Notes: a model not told the origin generated them from the sequence alone. A DNA stretch of 20,624 bases from Gallionellales bacterium CG03_land_8_20_14_0_80_55_15 (GCA_002780675.1 PEUR01000011.1:1-20624); one strand, 5' to 3'. Counted from the first letter of the stretch, positions 7,925 through 18,516 are shown. A program made the numbers and translations.

Positions 7925-8953
7925 CTACCACAGCCAACAGGAAGTCTGCATCCATGCGCCAACTACCACGACCCAGATGATCGAAATTGGAATAAATACT
8001 TTCCAGCCCAGACGCATCAACTGGTCATACCGGTAGCGCGGGAAAGTTGCTCGAAACCACAAAAACAGAAACAACACAAAGCACGCTTTACCTAACAGCC
8101 AGATCATGCTGTCAGGCAAGAAAGGCACCGGTGATAGCCAACCTCCCATGAACATAATGGATGTCAGGAACGCCATCAGAATCATATTCGCGTATTCACC
8201 CAGGAAAAACAGCGCAAACGCCATACCTGAATACTCGACGTGGAAACCCGCGACAATTTCGGACTCGCCTTCGGCAACGTCAAACGGCGCGCGGTTAGTT
8301 TCAGCTACACCAGAAATCAGATATACCAGAAACATTGGGAACAGCGGGACGATGTACCAGTTAAGCGCGCCATAGCCACCTTGCTGCCCTTTGACAATTT
8401 CACCAAGATTCAGGCTTTGTGCCGCCATCAGCACAGTCACCAGCGCGAAGCCCATGGCTATTTCATATGACACAATCTGCGCTGCGGAACGAAGACAACC
8501 TAAAAAAGCATACTTGGAGTTCGATGCCCATCCGGCAATGATCACCCCATAGACCCCCAGCGAAGTCATCGCCAGCACATAGAGCAGACCGGCATTGACG
8601 TTGGCGAGTACCAGTTCCGCATTAAACGGTATGACCGCCCAAGCAGCCAATGCGGGCATCAACACCATGATCGGCGCGATTACAAACAAAAACTTGTTCG
8701 ACCCGCTGGGAATGATGATTTCTTTCATAAACAGCTTAAGGCCATCGGCCAGCGGCTGTAACAGACCGAAATAGCCGACCCGGTTTGGACCAATACGAAT
8801 TTGCATCCAGCCGATAACTTTACGTTCAGCCAGCGTCAAATAAGCAACAGCGCCCATTAGTGGACCGACTATCAAAACAATCTTGAGAACAGTCCAAACA
8901 GGCAACCAAGCAGAACCTAACAGGGTTTTTATGGGTTCAAGCCATTCCATCAT
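7925..8953 (-). CDS. nuoH: NADH-quinone oxidoreductase subunit H
   Basis: NuoH is the membrane subunit that forms much of the quinone-binding chamber at the joint between the two arms. The protein has 342 residues with about 8 helices. Diagnostic segments are [19 protein letters not shown] (residues 42-60), [11 protein letters not shown] (64-74) and the charged loop around [26 protein letters not shown] (shown here only in part of its context). The start ATG at 8953 overlaps the nuoG stop (ATGA), with GGAG 5 bases before it, so translation is probably coupled. A second ATG follows immediately. Confidence 0.98.
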   Translation of the reverse strand: MMEWLEPIKTLLGSAWLPVWTVLKIVLIVGPLMGAVAYLTLAERKVIGWMQIRIGPNRVGYFGLLQPLADGLKLFMKEIIIPSGSNKFLFVIAPIMVLMPALAAWAVIPFNAELVLANVNAGLLYVLAMTSLGVYGVIIAGWASNSKYAFLGCLRSAAQIVSYEIAMGFALVTVLMAAQSLNLGEIVKGQQGGYGALNWYIVPLFPMFLVYLISGVAETNRAPFDVAEGESEIVAGFHVEYSGMAFALFFLGEYANMILMAFLTSIMFMGGWLSPVPFLPDSMIWLLGKACFVLFLFLWFRATFPRYRYDQLMRLGWKVFIPISIIWVVVVGAWMQTSCWLW

Positions 8954-11307
8954 GCACGCTCCACGGTTATCGTTCCAAACATCGCACCCAGAGTTGAGGT
9001 AGCTTGATGTCCTGCTGCGACGCGTGCTACCCCTTGAGGCAATCGGTCGTCCATTGCTACCGCCAGGCTCACACTGGCATCTCCCTGTTTGACAGTTACC
9101 AAATCACCGCACTGCACACCCAGTTTCTGCAACTCATTGCCGTGCAAGATGATGCAAGGCGATGCGGCATCATGCGTTTTCTGTAAAGAATCAGCACGTC
9201 TGACCACTGCGTCAGCATAATAAATAGGCACATCGCTGACACGCTGCAAATCTGCAACTGTCGCTGCCGAATTGAGCTGTAAAGGGACACCTGAAATATG
9301 ATTGTTCAACTTGCTTGCCATCTGAGCCGTATCCAGCGCCTCGTCACGAACCGCTTCACTTGAATCGTAATCAAAGCCAGACACATCCATCAGATTACCC
9401 AACACGCGCAGCACTTTCCACGCCGGTCGCGCTTCGCCCAATGGTTTTACCGCACCCTTGAAGCTTTGCGCACGACCTTCAGTATTGATGAACGTACCAG
9501 AAGTTTCGGTGAATGGGGCAATAGGCAACAACACATCTGCGTATTCCGTGGCGTGATGTTTATAAGCAGAAAGCGCCACCACCATGTCAGCCGAACGCAT
9601 CGCGCTCATTGCTTGCTGCGCATCATGCATATCCAATTCAGGCTCAACGTTCAGCAGCAAATAAGCCTTGCGTGGTTTAGCCAGCATTTCTGCTGCATTC
9701 ATACCGTGACCATCGCCAGCGAAAGGCACTGCATCAGCGAGATAAGCACCAACGCTGTTAGCTGCCTCACCCAAATAGCCGAACTTGGCATTTGACAGGA
9801 ATGCAATTTGTTCGCAAATCACGGAAATCTGCGATGCTTGCGGATGTTGTTGCGCAAAGTTACCCAGCAAAACGGCAGCATGCTTTCCGTCAGCCAAACT
9901 ATGCGCAATCGCACGAGCCGAATCAGCAACATTTACCTTGCCGATAGCTTGCTGAACATCGGCAGACAAAGTAGCCTGCTTTTCTTCAGCCAGAGCTTTC
10001 AGTACCTGCGCCAACACATTAAGGATCTCGCTCGGTACAACAATCGCCTTGTTTGCGACTGGCATCAGCAAATCATCATCGCTGGAATGCACCAGATTCG
10101 CCTCGCCGCCATTTTTGACAGCCTGACGTATGCGCTGCGCCAACAAAGGATGATCCTTGCGCAGGAAACTACCCACGATCAGGAACCGATCACATTGATT
10201 GATTTCAGCGATCGGCATACCTAACCACGGTGCACCGGCCTGCTTGCCATCGGCGCTGAAGTCGGACAAACGTGTACGCGTATCAATGTTTCCGCTACCC
10301 ATGCCACGCAGCAATTTTTGCAGCAAGTACAGCTCTTCAAGTGTGCTATGCGGCGTTGCCAGTGCGGCAATCTGTTCAGCCCCCGCACTACCGGAAATCT
10401 GATGCAAGCCATTGGCTACATATTCAAGTGCTGTCGCCCATTCCACTTCTAACCACTTACCATCCTGCTTGAGCATAGGCTTGGTCAGGCGTTGCGCAGA
10501 ATTCAGACCTTCATAGCTGAACCTGTCCTTGTCGGAAATCCAGCATTCGTTGATGTCTTCATTTTCGACTGGAACAACGCGCGCAACTTTATTATTTTTA
10601 ATATGTATCGCCAGCGGAGCACCCAATCCATCGTGAGGACTCACAGACTTGCGGCGTGACAACTCCCAACTGCGAGCGGTGTAGCGAAAAGGTTTGCTGG
10701 TCAGCGCGCCAACCGGACACAAATCAATCATATTGCCGGACAACTCGGAATCCACCGTGCTGTTGACGAAACTCATAATCTCGGAATGTTCGGAACGATT
10801 TGCCATTCCCAATTCCATCACTCCGGCAATTTCCTGACCAAAGCGGACGCAACGCGTACATTGAATGCAGCGGGTCATCTCATTGGTAGAAATCAGCTCC
10901 CCAACACTCTTGGACATCACGACACGTTTTTCCTCGGTATAGCGAGAAACGCCACCACCATAACCGACCGCAATATCCTGTAACTGGCATTCGCCACCTT
11001 GGTCACAGATTGGGCAATCCAGGGGATGATTGATGAGCAAAAACTCCATCACGCCTTTTTGTGCTTTCGCTGCCAGTTCAGAATGGGTATGCACCTTCAT
11101 GCCATCGGAAGCAGGCGTAGCGCAAGCCGGTAGCGGCTTGGGAACTTTTTCCACTTCAACCAGGCACATCCGACAATTAGCCGCGATGGATAATTTCTTG
11201 TGGTAACAAAAATGCGGGATATACACACCCGCCTTATGCGCAGCATCCATCACCGTAGAACCGCGTTCGGTCTCGACTAATTTGCCATCAATTTCAATCT
11301 TGATCAT
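8950..11307 (-). CDS. nuoG: NADH-quinone oxidoreductase subunit G
   Basis: NuoG is the largest peripheral subunit and passes electrons from NuoF/NuoE along a chain of iron-sulphur clusters. The protein has 785 residues. Ligands seen: C34, C45, C48, C62 for [2Fe-2S] N1b; H94, C98, C101, C107 for N5; C147, C150, C153 and C197 for N4. The extra N7 cluster motif found in E. coli and Thermus is missing: the expected place (about 220-235, [14 protein letters not shown]) has no cysteines. The rest is a molybdopterin-oxidoreductase fold with no visible cofactor function. The ATG at 11307 has AAGGTG about 4 bases upstream. The gene ends overlapping nuoH by 4 bases. Confidence 0.98.
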   Translation of the reverse strand: MIKIEIDGKLVETERGSTVMDAAHKAGVYIPHFCYHKKLSIAANCRMCLVEVEKVPKPLPACATPASDGMKVHTHSELAAKAQKGVMEFLLINHPLDCPICDQGGECQLQDIAVGYGGGVSRYTEEKRVVMSKSVGELISTNEMTRCIQCTRCVRFGQEIAGVMELGMANRSEHSEIMSFVNSTVDSELSGNMIDLCPVGALTSKPFRYTARSWELSRRKSVSPHDGLGAPLAIHIKNNKVARVVPVENEDINECWISDKDRFSYEGLNSAQRLTKPMLKQDGKWLEVEWATALEYVANGLHQISGSAGAEQIAALATPHSTLEELYLLQKLLRGMGSGNIDTRTRLSDFSADGKQAGAPWLGMPIAEINQCDRFLIVGSFLRKDHPLLAQRIRQAVKNGGEANLVHSSDDDLLMPVANKAIVVPSEILNVLAQVLKALAEEKQATLSADVQQAIGKVNVADSARAIAHSLADGKHAAVLLGNFAQQHPQASQISVICEQIAFLSNAKFGYLGEAANSVGAYLADAVPFAGDGHGMNAAEMLAKPRKAYLLLNVEPELDMHDAQQAMSAMRSADMVVALSAYKHHATEYADVLLPIAPFTETSGTFINTEGRAQSFKGAVKPLGEARPAWKVLRVLGNLMDVSGFDYDSSEAVRDEALDTAQMASKLNNHISGVPLQLNSAATVADLQRVSDVPIYYADAVVRRADSLQKTHDAASPCIILHGNELQKLGVQCGDLVTVKQGDASVSLAVAMDDRLPQGVARVAAGHQATSTLGAMFGTITVERA

Positions 11308-11328
11308 TGCTCACCTTACCCGTCAGCC

Positions 11329-12594
11329 TTACACCAAGCAGCGCTTGTGTTCGATGTGATATTCAAATTCTGCCCTGAAATTCTTGAGCATACCTTGCAC
11401 TGGCCACACAGCCGCCTCACCCAATGCACAAATTGTCCGACCGGCGATGTTGCCTCCAATGCTCAACAACAAATCCAGGTCTTCGGGGCGACCTTCACCA
11501 TGCTCGATACGATGCACAATGCGATACAGCCAGCCCGTTCCTTCCCGGCAAGGGGTGCACTGACCACAAGATTCTTCATGATAAAAGTAGGAGAGTCTTT
11601 CCAGTGCGCGAACCATGCAGACTGTTTCATCCATCACAATAACCGCACCACTACCTAGCCCAGACCCCGCTTTTTGAATGGAATCATAGTCCATGGTCAA
11701 ATCCATCATGACTTCGCCCGGCAATACCGGCATAGACGACCCGCCAGGAATAACTGCCTTGAGCTTGTGACCATTGCGTACTCCGCCTGCCATTTCGAGC
11801 AACTTGGCGAAAGGCGTTCCCATCGGCACTTCAAAATTACCGGGGTTGTTGACGTGTCCCGAAACGGAAAATAGTTTTGTACCCCCGTTGTTAGGCTTAC
11901 CCAACTCCAGAAATGCCTGACCGCCATTGTTGATGATGTACGGGATACTAGCGAATGTCTCGGTGTTGTTGATAGTTGTTGGTTTACCATACAAACCAAA
12001 ACTGGCGGGGAAAGGTGGCTTGAAGCGTGGCTGCCCCTTTTTACCTTCGATAGATTCGAGCAAGGCCGTTTCTTCACCGCAGATGTAAGCGCCGTAACCC
12101 AGATGATTGTGTAAATCAAACGAAAAATCCGAACCGAGAATCTTATCGCCCAGAAAACCTGCGGCTCGCGCTTCTTCGCAAGCTCGCTCCATATGTTCGT
12201 AGGCTTCAAATATCTCGCCGTGAATGTAGTTGTAACCCGTCTTCACATTCATAGTGTAGGCCGCAATTGCCATACCTTCTATCAGCAGGTGCGGGTTATA
12301 CAAGAGAATATCCCAGTCCTTGCAAGTGCCGGGTTCGCCTTCGTCAGAGTTGCAAACAATGTATTTGTCACCGGCAAAATTGCGCGGCATGAAGCTCCAC
12401 TTCAAACCGGTTGGAAAACCCGCGCCGCCACGACCACGCAAGGCCGACAACTTAACTTCTGAAATAATCACATCAGGCGACATTTGCTCGGATATAACCT
12501 TACGCAAAGCCTGATAGCCACCCGCTTTAAGGTAATTCTCCAAGGTCCACGGCTGATCGAAATCCATCGTGGTTTGAGTAACTGGACCTCTCAT
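11329..12594 (-). CDS. nuoF: NADH-quinone oxidoreductase subunit F (FMN, NADH binding)
   Basis: NuoF oxidises NADH and transfers the electrons through FMN to cluster N3. The protein has 421 residues. The glycine-rich nucleotide site is [11 protein letters not shown] (53-63), the FMN region includes [12 protein letters not shown] (170-181), and N3 ligands are C343, C346, C349 ([15 protein letters not shown]) and C389. The start ATG at 12594 overlaps the nuoE stop by 4 bases (ATGA), suggesting translational coupling. An internal ATG at codon 10 is a possible shorter start but lacks the coupling arrangement. Confidence 0.98.
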   Translation of the reverse strand: MRGPVTQTTMDFDQPWTLENYLKAGGYQALRKVISEQMSPDVIISEVKLSALRGRGGAGFPTGLKWSFMPRNFAGDKYIVCNSDEGEPGTCKDWDILLYNPHLLIEGMAIAAYTMNVKTGYNYIHGEIFEAYEHMERACEEARAAGFLGDKILGSDFSFDLHNHLGYGAYICGEETALLESIEGKKGQPRFKPPFPASFGLYGKPTTINNTETFASIPYIINNGGQAFLELGKPNNGGTKLFSVSGHVNNPGNFEVPMGTPFAKLLEMAGGVRNGHKLKAVIPGGSSMPVLPGEVMMDLTMDYDSIQKAGSGLGSGAVIVMDETVCMVRALERLSYFYHEESCGQCTPCREGTGWLYRIVHRIEHGEGRPEDLDLLLSIGGNIAGRTICALGEAAVWPVQGMLKNFRAEFEYHIEHKRCLV

Positions 12595-13070
12595 GATTTA
12601 TCCAATTCTGCCAAAATTTGGTCAATCTTTTCATTGGTTAAACGACCACATAACTTCTTATTGTTAATCGCCAGTATGGGTGCGTCCTTGCATGTCCCCA
12701 TGCACTCGCCTTCGCGCAGGCCATATTTGCCGTCAGCGGTCACTTCGCCCAAACCGATACCAAGCTTGGTCTTCAGGTAGGCTACCGTGTCTTCCGCGCC
12801 GCACAGAGTACAGGAAAGATTGGTGCAGATGGTCAATGTCGTTTTGCCCATTGGCTTGAGGTTATACATATGGTAGAAAGTCGCCACCTCGTACACCGCC
12901 ATTTTTGCCATCCCCAGAAAATCGGCCACATCGGCCATATCGTCTGTTGATATCCAACCTTTTTCGTCTTGCACGAAGCGCAAAGCCGACATCACGGCAG
13001 ACTGTTTCTGGTCAGCCGGGTACTTCTTTAATTCACGGTTGACGAGTTGTTGTATTTGTTCGGATAACAT
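12591..13070 (-). CDS. nuoE: NADH-quinone oxidoreductase subunit E ([2Fe-2S])
   Basis: NuoE, the 24-kDa subunit, carries [2Fe-2S] cluster N1a beside the FMN of NuoF. The protein has 159 residues: an N-terminal helical domain (about 1-70) followed by a thioredoxin-like domain. The N1a ligands are C82 and C87 (ICTNLSC) and C123 and C127 (GECMGTC). The ATG at 13070 overlaps the nuoD stop by one base (TAATG), a common sign of coupled translation; its end overlaps nuoF by 4 bases. Confidence 0.98.
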   Translation of the reverse strand: MLSEQIQQLVNRELKKYPADQKQSAVMSALRFVQDEKGWISTDDMADVADFLGMAKMAVYEVATFYHMYNLKPMGKTTLTICTNLSCTLCGAEDTVAYLKTKLGIGLGEVTADGKYGLREGECMGTCKDAPILAINNKKLCGRLTNEKIDQILAELDKS

Positions 13071-14323
13071 TAGCGGTCTATCTCTCCAAAAACGATGTCT
13101 TGAGTACCAATAATGGTCACCACGTCGGCGATCATATGGCCGCGAGCCATCTCATCCAAAGCTGCCAAATGCGCAAAACCGGGAGCACGAATCTTCAAAC
13201 GATAAGGCTTGTTGGCACCATCCGAGACGAGATAAATACCGAACTCACCTTTAGGATGTTCAACCGCTGCATATGCTTCACCTTCAGGCACATGCATCCC
13301 TTCGGTAAACAGCTTGAAGTGATGGATCAATTCTTCCATGTTTTGCTTCATGGATTCACGCTTGGGCGGCGCATATTTATAGCTCTCTGCCATCACTGCC
13401 CCAGGATTCCTGCGCAACCAGTCTATACACTGTTTGATGATGCGATTACTTTGCCGCATTTCTTCGACACGCACCAGATACCGGTCATATGAATCACCAT
13501 TGACACCAACCGGAATATCGAAATCAAGCTTGTCGTAAGCAGCATAAGGCTGCTTCTTGCGTAAATCCCACTCAACACCCGAGCCACGCAACATCGGCCC
13601 TGTCAACCCCAGCGACAGAGCGCGCTCCGGCGTAACAATACCGATACCAACAGTACGCTGTTTCCAGATACGGTTATCGGTCAACAGCGTTTCATATTCG
13701 TCTACATAAGTAGGAAAACGACGGGTGAAATCTTCCAGAAAGTCGAGCAAAGAACCTTGACGGTTTTCGTTCAGTCTCTTTACGGCTGCGGCATTGTGAA
13801 TTTTTGATGCCTCGTATTGCGGCATACTGTCCGGCAAGTCACGATAAACACCACCCGGACGGTAATAAGCGGCATGCATACGCGCACCGGAAACTGCCTC
13901 ATATGCGTCCATCAGGTCTTCACGTTCGCGGAAACAGTAAAGAAAGACCGTCATCGCACCGATGTCCAGACCGTGCGCACCCAGCCACATCAGATGATTC
14001 AAAATTCGTGTAATCTCGTCAAACATGACTCGGATGTACTGAGCGCGTAGCGGCACCTCAATCCCGGTCAGCTTTTCGATGGCCTGCACATAAGCATGTT
14101 CGTTGCACATCATGGACACATAATCCAGACGATCCATATAAGGCACGGATTGCAAGAATGTCTTGTGTTCGGCGAGCTTCTCTGTCGCACGATGCAGCAG
14201 ACCTATGTGCGGGTCGGCGCGCTGTATCACTTCGCCATCGAGTTCCAGAACCAATCGCAATACACCGTGTGCGGCAGGGTGCTGCGGACCAAAGTTCATC
14301 GTGTAATTTTTAATTTCAGGCAT
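13070..14323 (-). CDS. nuoD: NADH-quinone oxidoreductase subunit D
   Basis: NuoD, the 49-kDa subunit, is related to the large subunit of NiFe hydrogenases and forms the quinone-reduction site together with NuoB. The protein has 417 residues, the standard length. Hallmarks are [15 protein letters not shown] (10-24), [16 protein letters not shown] (37-52), [18 protein letters not shown] (61-78) and the C-terminal [11 protein letters not shown]. The frame is open for 56 codons further upstream into nuoC. The ATG at 14323 is preferred because AAGGA lies about 8 bases before it and because every family member begins close to this point. nuoC and nuoD are separate genes, unlike the fused nuoCD of E. 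coli. Confidence 0.98.
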   Translation of the reverse strand: MPEIKNYTMNFGPQHPAAHGVLRLVLELDGEVIQRADPHIGLLHRATEKLAEHKTFLQSVPYMDRLDYVSMMCNEHAYVQAIEKLTGIEVPLRAQYIRVMFDEITRILNHLMWLGAHGLDIGAMTVFLYCFREREDLMDAYEAVSGARMHAAYYRPGGVYRDLPDSMPQYEASKIHNAAAVKRLNENRQGSLLDFLEDFTRRFPTYVDEYETLLTDNRIWKQRTVGIGIVTPERALSLGLTGPMLRGSGVEWDLRKKQPYAAYDKLDFDIPVGVNGDSYDRYLVRVEEMRQSNRIIKQCIDWLRRNPGAVMAESYKYAPPKRESMKQNMEELIHHFKLFTEGMHVPEGEAYAAVEHPKGEFGIYLVSDGANKPYRLKIRAPGFAHLAALDEMARGHMIADVVTIIGTQDIVFGEIDR

Positions 14324-14333
14324 GAGTGCGTCC

Positions 14334-14930
14334 TTAATTACAACCGTAGTTTTCTTCACGAACGATGCGTGGCGTGACTTCTCTTGGCTCAACCGTAACG
14401 GGTTGATACACCACACGCTGCTGTTCGGGGTCATAGCGCATCTCGACATGACCGGAAAGCGGAAAGTCCTTACGGAACGGGCTTCCCACAAAACCGTAGT
14501 CAGTCAAAATGCGGCGCAAGTCAGGGTGACCAGAAAACACCAAGCCGTACAAGTCGAACGCCTCGCGCTCATACCAGTTCGCCCCAGCCCAAACGTCCAC
14601 CACCGAAGTCAGCACTGGAAAATCATCTTCTTCCGCAAAGACCCGCACACGCAGGCGCTGATTCTCGACCACCGACAACAACTGATAGACCACCGCAAAA
14701 CGTTTGCCTTGCCACGCGCCATCACCATATTCGGAATAGTCCACGCCGCACAAGTCAGTCAACTGCGTAAAGCGCAGCCCTTGTGTATCATGCAAACGCC
14801 GCATCACCTCTAACATCTCAGCCGCTCTGACCACGATGGTCACTTCACCCAGGATTTGCTTGACGCTGACCAATTGCTCGGCGAACAACTCAGTCAACAC
14901 CTCACTCAATGATTTTTTATCGCTCGTCAT
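14334..14930 (-). CDS. nuoC: NADH-quinone oxidoreductase subunit C
   Basis: NuoC, the 30-kDa subunit, is a structural part of the connecting module of complex I, packing against NuoD and NuoI. The protein has 198 residues. The family signature is plain near the middle (about 132-160): [20 protein letters not shown] followed by ILTDYGF and [18 protein letters not shown]. The C-terminal tail ([16 protein letters not shown]) is typical of alpha- and betaproteobacterial forms. The ATG at 14930 has AGGGTGAG about 2-4 bases upstream. It follows nuoB by 8 bases and ends 10 bases before the nuoD start. Confidence 0.97.
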   Translation of the reverse strand: MTSDKKSLSEVLTELFAEQLVSVKQILGEVTIVVRAAEMLEVMRRLHDTQGLRFTQLTDLCGVDYSEYGDGAWQGKRFAVVYQLLSVVENQRLRVRVFAEEDDFPVLTSVVDVWAGANWYEREAFDLYGLVFSGHPDLRRILTDYGFVGSPFRKDFPLSGHVEMRYDPEQQRVVYQPVTVEPREVTPRIVREENYGCN

Positions 14931-14938
14931 AACTCACC

Positions 14939-15415
14939 CTAGCGCGCTATCGTATTAGTTCGTTTGATCTTATTCTGTAACTGGATTAGACCAAACAATA
15001 AAGCCTCAGCCGTCGGCGGGCAGCCTGGCACATAAATATCTACCGGCACGATACGATCACAACCGCGCACCACCGAGTAAGAGTAGTGGTAATAGCCACC
15101 GCCATTCGCACACGACCCCATGGAAATCACCCAGCGTGGCTCGGACATCTGGTCATAAACCTTACGCAAGGCAGGCGCCATCTTGTTACATAACGTACCC
15201 GCCACGATCATCACGTCGCTTTGCCTCGGACTGGGGCGAAACACAATACCGAAACGATCCAGATCGTAGCGCGAAGCACCTGCCTGCATCATTTCCACCG
15301 CGCAGCAAGCCAGACCAAAGGTCATAGGCCACAGCGAACCAGTACGCGTGTAATTGATAACGGTGTCGAGCGTCGTCGTAACGAAGCTCTTTTCCAGAAT
15401 GCCTTCTATTCCCAT
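14939..15415 (-). CDS. nuoB: NADH-quinone oxidoreductase subunit B ([4Fe-4S] N2)
   Basis: NuoB (PSST) carries cluster N2, the last in the chain, which reduces quinone at the NuoB/NuoD boundary. The protein has 158 residues from the chosen start. N2 ligands are the adjacent pair C37-C38 ([10 protein letters not shown]), C102 (GSCANGG) and C132 (VPGCPPTAE). The frame extends seven codons further upstream to another ATG (15436), but the start at 15415 ([11 protein letters not shown]) matches the usual family N-terminus and has AAAGGGG about 7 bases before it. It overlaps the end of nuoA by 10 bases in a different frame. Confidence 0.97.
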   Translation of the reverse strand: MGIEGILEKSFVTTTLDTVINYTRTGSLWPMTFGLACCAVEMMQAGASRYDLDRFGIVFRPSPRQSDVMIVAGTLCNKMAPALRKVYDQMSEPRWVISMGSCANGGGYYHYSYSVVRGCDRIVPVDIYVPGCPPTAEALLFGLIQLQNKIKRTNTIAR

Positions 15416-15762
15416 TCCAAGGCCCCTTTCATCCATTCATAGACAAAACCAACCACGAGGATAGCCAAAAATATCATCATGGAAACGTAACCGAACATAC
15501 CAATTTCCTTGAGTACGATAGCCCATGGGAAAAGAAATGCAATTTCGAGATCAAACAGAATAAACAGAATGGCAACAAGGTAATAGCGCACATCGAATTT
15601 CATGCGCGCATCTTCAAATGCCTCAAAGCCACACTCATAGGGAGATAATTTTTTACTATCAGGACGATGCGGGGCAGCCAGTCTGCCCAACAGCATTGGC
15701 AGCACCCCAACAGCCAAACCAACACAGATGAACAACAGTACCGGAAAATAGTTTTCCAACAT
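15406..15762 (-). CDS. nuoA: NADH-quinone oxidoreductase subunit A
   Basis: NuoA is a small membrane subunit with three helices at the quinone end of the membrane arm; its first loop helps link quinone reduction to pumping. The protein has 118 residues from the ATG at 15762. The conserved loop [20 protein letters not shown] (about 37-56) and the [12 protein letters not shown] segment identify it. The frame is open 22 codons further upstream, but that part is polar and unlike the family. The chosen ATG has a strong GAGGGGGGAAG sequence just upstream. It is the first gene of the nuo cluster; a 161-base leader with an A-rich tract separates it from the tRNA gene. Confidence 0.97.
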   Translation of the reverse strand: MLENYFPVLLFICVGLAVGVLPMLLGRLAAPHRPDSKKLSPYECGFEAFEDARMKFDVRYYLVAILFILFDLEIAFLFPWAIVLKEIGMFGYVSMMIFLAILVVGFVYEWMKGALEWE

Positions 15763-15861
15763 TGAGCTTCCCCCCTCTGTAGGCAATTCGTGACTGACCT
15801 GTGAAGTCGAATCAGAATTGCTATGCAATTGTTTTTATGGCGATTGATACACAGGCATCAA

Positions 15862-15922
15862 TTTGTTTTATTGCTTTATTATTTTTATGTACTGCTTTTA
15901 TTGTTTTTATCTACTTCTTAAA
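15862..15922. other. A/T-rich tract between tRNA-Leu and nuoA
   Basis: On the plus strand this is a T-rich stretch with TTTTATTG occurring twice, at 15866-15873 and 15896-15903, each followed by more T-rich sequence; the nuo RNA would be A-rich here. It lies directly after the tRNA 3' end. The rest of the gap to nuoA (15763-15861) has no clear sigma-70 promoter; the best matches (TTGATG-17-ATAAAA, TTGCAT-17-TTCACA) are weak. The tract could be an unstructured RNA segment where RNase cuts the tRNA from the nuo message, or an UP-like element. Both are inference. Confidence 0.4.
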
Positions 15923-15923
15923 C

Positions 15924-16011
<88 letters not shown>

Positions 16012-16033
16012 AATTATTTTAAATCAACACCGG

Positions 16034-16366
16034 TTACTTCGGAATCTCCTTGGACTTCGAGGCATCCACCGGAGCAGGCGCGGTCGCTTTTATTGCACTG
16101 GCATTCACTTTATCCATCACGCCTTGCTGCCGCTCTTGATGAGAATACAGGTAAGTCAACGATAAACTGGTAATAAAAAAAAGCGTAGCCGCTACTGCCG
16201 TACTACGACTTAGAAAATTGGCCGAACCACTGGAACCGAACAGACTACCTGCCGACCCCGTACCGAATGCAGCCCCCATATCGGCACCTTTACCATGTTG
16301 CACCAATACCAAGCCACATAACACAACCGATACCAGCAGATGCAATACCCAAACAAATGTTTCCAC
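16034..16366 (-). CDS. secG: Protein-export membrane protein SecG
   Basis: SecG is the small non-essential subunit of the SecYEG translocation channel in the inner membrane, which assists SecA-driven protein export. The protein has 110 residues with two membrane helices (about 3-22 and 56-74) joined by a glycine-rich loop, including the conserved LVLVQHGKGADMGAAFGTG and the LFGSSGSANFLSR segment. The C-terminal tail is polar and rich in alanine, lysine and proline. The start is GTG at 16366, with GGAG about 6-7 bases before it; no ATG is available nearby. It follows tpiA by 24 bases, so the two are probably one transcription unit. Confidence 0.96.
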   Translation of the reverse strand: METFVWVLHLLVSVVLCGLVLVQHGKGADMGAAFGTGSAGSLFGSSGSANFLSRSTAVAATLFFITSLSLTYLYSHQERQQGVMDKVNASAIKATAPAPVDASKSKEIPK

Positions 16367-16390
16367 TCAAAACTCCAAACCACTTAATTA

Positions 16391-17143
16391 TTATTGTGCT
16401 GCGCGACAAATCGCCACAAAATCATCCGCCACCAAAGAAGCGCCACCAATCAGTCCACCGTCAATATCCGGCATCCCAAACAATTCTGCCGCATTATTCG
16501 GCTTGACGCTACCGCCATAAAGAATCTGCAATTTCTGCGCCACCGCCGCATCGTGCCCGGCCACGCGTTGACGAATAAAGGCATGAACCGCTTGCGCCTG
16601 TTCAGGACTAGCCGTCTTGCCTGTGCCTATCGCCCATACCGGCTCGTAAGCAATCACCGCCTTCGACAGCGCCGACGCGCCGAAGCGCGCCAATACCGCG
16701 TCCAACTGTGTACCGACCACCTGCTCCATCACACCGGACTCACGCTCAGCCAGCGTTTCGCCTACACAAAAAATGGGCTTCATGCCCGCTTTTTGTGCAG
16801 CTTCAAACTTCGCCCCTGCAATCTCATTGCTTTCGTGAAACAAACCGCGACGCTCCGAATGACCGATGATGACGTAGCTACAACCAAAATCTGTCAGCAT
16901 ACCCGGAGCGACTGCACCGGTAAAAGCCCCCTCTTCCTGAGGACTCAGATTTTGCGCACCCCACGCCACATTACTACCTTGCAACAGGGATTGTGTTTGC
17001 GACAAATAGGGATAAGGAACACAGACGGCGTAATCAGCATTACGCAGCTCACTGACACCTGCCAATACGCCTTGAAGCAATGCCTGGTTACGAGCCAGAC
17101 GACCATACATTTTCCAATTTCCAACTACCAGTTTGCGACGCAT
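16391..17143 (-). CDS. tpiA: Triosephosphate isomerase
   Basis: TpiA interconverts dihydroxyacetone phosphate and glyceraldehyde 3-phosphate in glycolysis and gluconeogenesis. The protein has 250 residues, the normal length for this TIM-barrel enzyme. Catalytic residues are all present: K11 in GNWKM, H95 in IIGHSERR and E167 in [11 protein letters not shown]; the phosphate-binding YGGSV lies at 209-213. I chose the ATG at 17143; a TTG three codons upstream (17152) is in frame, and neither has a strong Shine-Dalgarno sequence. A good sigma-70 promoter lies just upstream at 17178-17206. The gene is followed closely by secG. Confidence 0.97.
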   Translation of the reverse strand: MRRKLVVGNWKMYGRLARNQALLQGVLAGVSELRNADYAVCVPYPYLSQTQSLLQGSNVAWGAQNLSPQEEGAFTGAVAPGMLTDFGCSYVIIGHSERRGLFHESNEIAGAKFEAAQKAGMKPIFCVGETLAERESGVMEQVVGTQLDAVLARFGASALSKAVIAYEPVWAIGTGKTASPEQAQAVHAFIRQRVAGHDAAVAQKLQILYGGSVKPNNAAELFGMPDIDGGLIGGASLVADDFVAICRAAQ

Positions 17144-17177
17144 CGTTATCAATCCAGTGAGCTTTTAAAGTTTCGCA

Positions 17178-17206
17178 ATCGTACCCGCGAACGGCCTTGC
17201 GGTCAA
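17178..17206 (-). promoter_or_regulatory. Sigma-70 promoter upstream of tpiA
   Basis: On the minus strand, TTGACC (17206-17201) is followed after exactly 17 bases by TACGAT (17183-17178), matching the -35 and -10 consensus at 5/6 and 4/6 positions. The predicted transcript starts near 17171, about 28 bases before the tpiA ATG. It may serve tpiA, secG, the tRNA and possibly nuo. Confidence 0.72.
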
Positions 17207-17240
17207 CGCAACATTCCAAAATATTGCCCGAATACCCGCA

Positions 17241-17621
17241 TTAAAGCACCTGCACCGCAATTTCATCGCGTTTTTCGACGATGCGGTTGTGTTCATCCAC
17301 ATACACCAGTTGCGGGTGAAACGACTGCAATTCGGCGGCGTCGAACATCGCGTAACTGGCGATAATCAAAATATCGCCGGGAGCCGCCTTGCGCGCCGCC
17401 GCGCCATTCACGGAAATAATCCCCGAACCGCGCTGCCCGCGTATCGCATAGGTCGTGAAGCGTTCACCGTTATTGACGTTATAAATATCAATCTGCTGAT
17501 ACTCGCGGATGTCAGCGGCCTCCAGCAAATCGTCATCTATCGCGCACGAGCCTTCATAGTGCAACTCGGCGTGCGTGACATGCACCCGGTGCAACTTGGC
17601 TTTAAGCATGATTCTTTGCAT
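17241..17621 (-). CDS. panD: Aspartate 1-decarboxylase
   Basis: PanD makes beta-alanine from L-aspartate, one of the two substrates joined by PanC to form pantothenate, the precursor of coenzyme A. The protein has 126 residues. It is made as a proenzyme that cleaves itself between G24 and S25 (YEGSCAID) to form the pyruvoyl group; both are present, as are the active-site R54 and Y58 (GERFTTYAI) and the NGAAAR segment. The ATG at 17621 has AGG about 6 bases before it. The adjacent upstream genes are exeA and gspB rather than panC, so the pan genes are split. A consensus -10 lies 30 bases upstream. Confidence 0.97.
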   Translation of the reverse strand: MQRIMLKAKLHRVHVTHAELHYEGSCAIDDDLLEAADIREYQQIDIYNVNNGERFTTYAIRGQRGSGIISVNGAAARKAAPGDILIIASYAMFDAAELQSFHPQLVYVDEHNRIVEKRDEIAVQVL

Positions 17622-17650
17622 GAGAGACCTATCCTTTAAACGGGGCGCGG

Positions 17651-17656
17651 ATTATA
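17651..17656 (-). promoter_or_regulatory. Probable -10 box of a panD promoter
   Basis: A perfect TATAAT lies on the minus strand, about 30 bases before the panD ATG. The best -35 at 17-base spacing is poor (TTATGT), so an activator or extended element may help. The rest of the gspB-panD gap (17657-17815) shows no clear terminator, so read-through from gspB is also possible. Confidence 0.45.
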
Positions 17657-17815
17657 TATGATGTTGCGCATAGACATAAAGGGCGACAATCCAACCCATC
17701 GCTGAATAGCAATTTTTCTACCTACAATTCACTTTGATGACATTCAGTTGGTAAGCTATCCCACTGTTTACATACAGGTAATCCGTATCGGAAGCTGACT
17801 CGCAAGATCAAGCCA

Positions 17816-18514
17816 CTACCGGATGCCACGCTGAAAACGATAGCCTTTGTAGCTGAGTACCACACCTTCCGGCGTAATTTGTTCCAACTTGAGTCCCGGC
17901 ACCACGATCTCACCTTCGTGCAACGTCTGGGAATTGATACCCACAAGACGATTCGCGGGTGCGCTTGAATAGGCATGAAATTGAATGGTCATGACAGGTA
18001 ACTCCTGCTGAATCCCGGCAGGCAAATCGGCTATTGAGTTGACTTGCGACCGCGCTGCATCAGCTTCGCCGGAAGGCTTATCAGCCAGATGCGCCGGGGG
18101 CGCGACAACCACACTCGGCGCTGCCGCCGTAACGTGAGCGGGGATAGGCGGCTGTACCACAGGGTTTGTGCTTGCCCCCTGCAATGTCTGATCCATTCTT
18201 TTAACAATTTCAGGCTTCCTGACAATGACAGCATTTTGCAGGATTTCAGGATTCGCCACGGGTTGCTGCGCGAGCCGAACAACCGATTCCACAGCACCGG
18301 GATTGACCTCATGAGCCACTTGCACAGTCTGCCATGGCCGCAACCATATAATTGCGACCGCCACGCCCGACAGCACCGCCGCAAGCAACCCGTAATACAA
18401 AAACCGGGGGGGCTGCGCTGTCGCGAATGTTAGCTGCGCTGTCGGCAAGGTGGGCGTTACGCCACGATGACGCTGCTGATCGGATTTTTTGAGCGCCTCC
18501 AAAATATATGACAT
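17816..18514 (-). CDS. gspB: General secretion pathway protein B (type II secretion)
   Basis: GspB works with the ATPase GspA/ExeA in the inner membrane to help the secretin channel of the type II secretion system assemble across the peptidoglycan. The protein has 232 residues: a short cytoplasmic N-terminus with the family hallmark MSYILEALKKSDQQRHRG, one membrane segment (about 38-58), a proline- and alanine-rich periplasmic linker (about 60-165), and a C-terminal domain (about 170-232, including ANRLVGINSQTLHEGEIV and VVLSYKGYRFQR) matching the T2SSB type. The ATG at 18514 lies 2 bases after the exeA stop, with AAGGA about 9 bases upstream, so the two genes form a pair. No other type II secretion gene is in view. 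Confidence 0.9.
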   Translation of the reverse strand: MSYILEALKKSDQQRHRGVTPTLPTAQLTFATAQPPRFLYYGLLAAVLSGVAVAIIWLRPWQTVQVAHEVNPGAVESVVRLAQQPVANPEILQNAVIVRKPEIVKRMDQTLQGASTNPVVQPPIPAHVTAAAPSVVVAPPAHLADKPSGEADAARSQVNSIADLPAGIQQELPVMTIQFHAYSSAPANRLVGINSQTLHEGEIVVPGLKLEQITPEGVVLSYKGYRFQRGIR

Positions 18515-18516
18515 AG

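Noticed and set aside
14324..14491. Extended N-terminus for NuoD (56 extra codons)
   Set aside because: It overlaps nuoC, is unlike any NuoD N-terminus, and the ATG at 14323 has a well-placed Shine-Dalgarno sequence.
1185..15762. Frameshift, insertion or missing subunit in the nuo cluster
   Set aside because: All fourteen subunits are present, full length and in canonical order, with the cluster ligands and main pump residues intact.
15763..15828. Extended N-terminus for NuoA (22 extra codons)
   Set aside because: The added residues are polar and unlike the family, and the strong Shine-Dalgarno sequence falls just before the ATG at 15762.
15844..15861. FNR-like box TTGAT-N8-ATCAA upstream of nuoA
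   Set aside because: The half-sites are right, but FNR/Anr sites have a 4-base spacer and this has 8. There is also no good promoter placed to be controlled by it.
16394..17365. 323-codon plus-strand open frame opposite tpiA
   Set aside because: TpiA on the minus strand has all catalytic residues. The plus frame is low in recognisable structure, rich in arginine and histidine, and crosses the tpiA promoter into panD.
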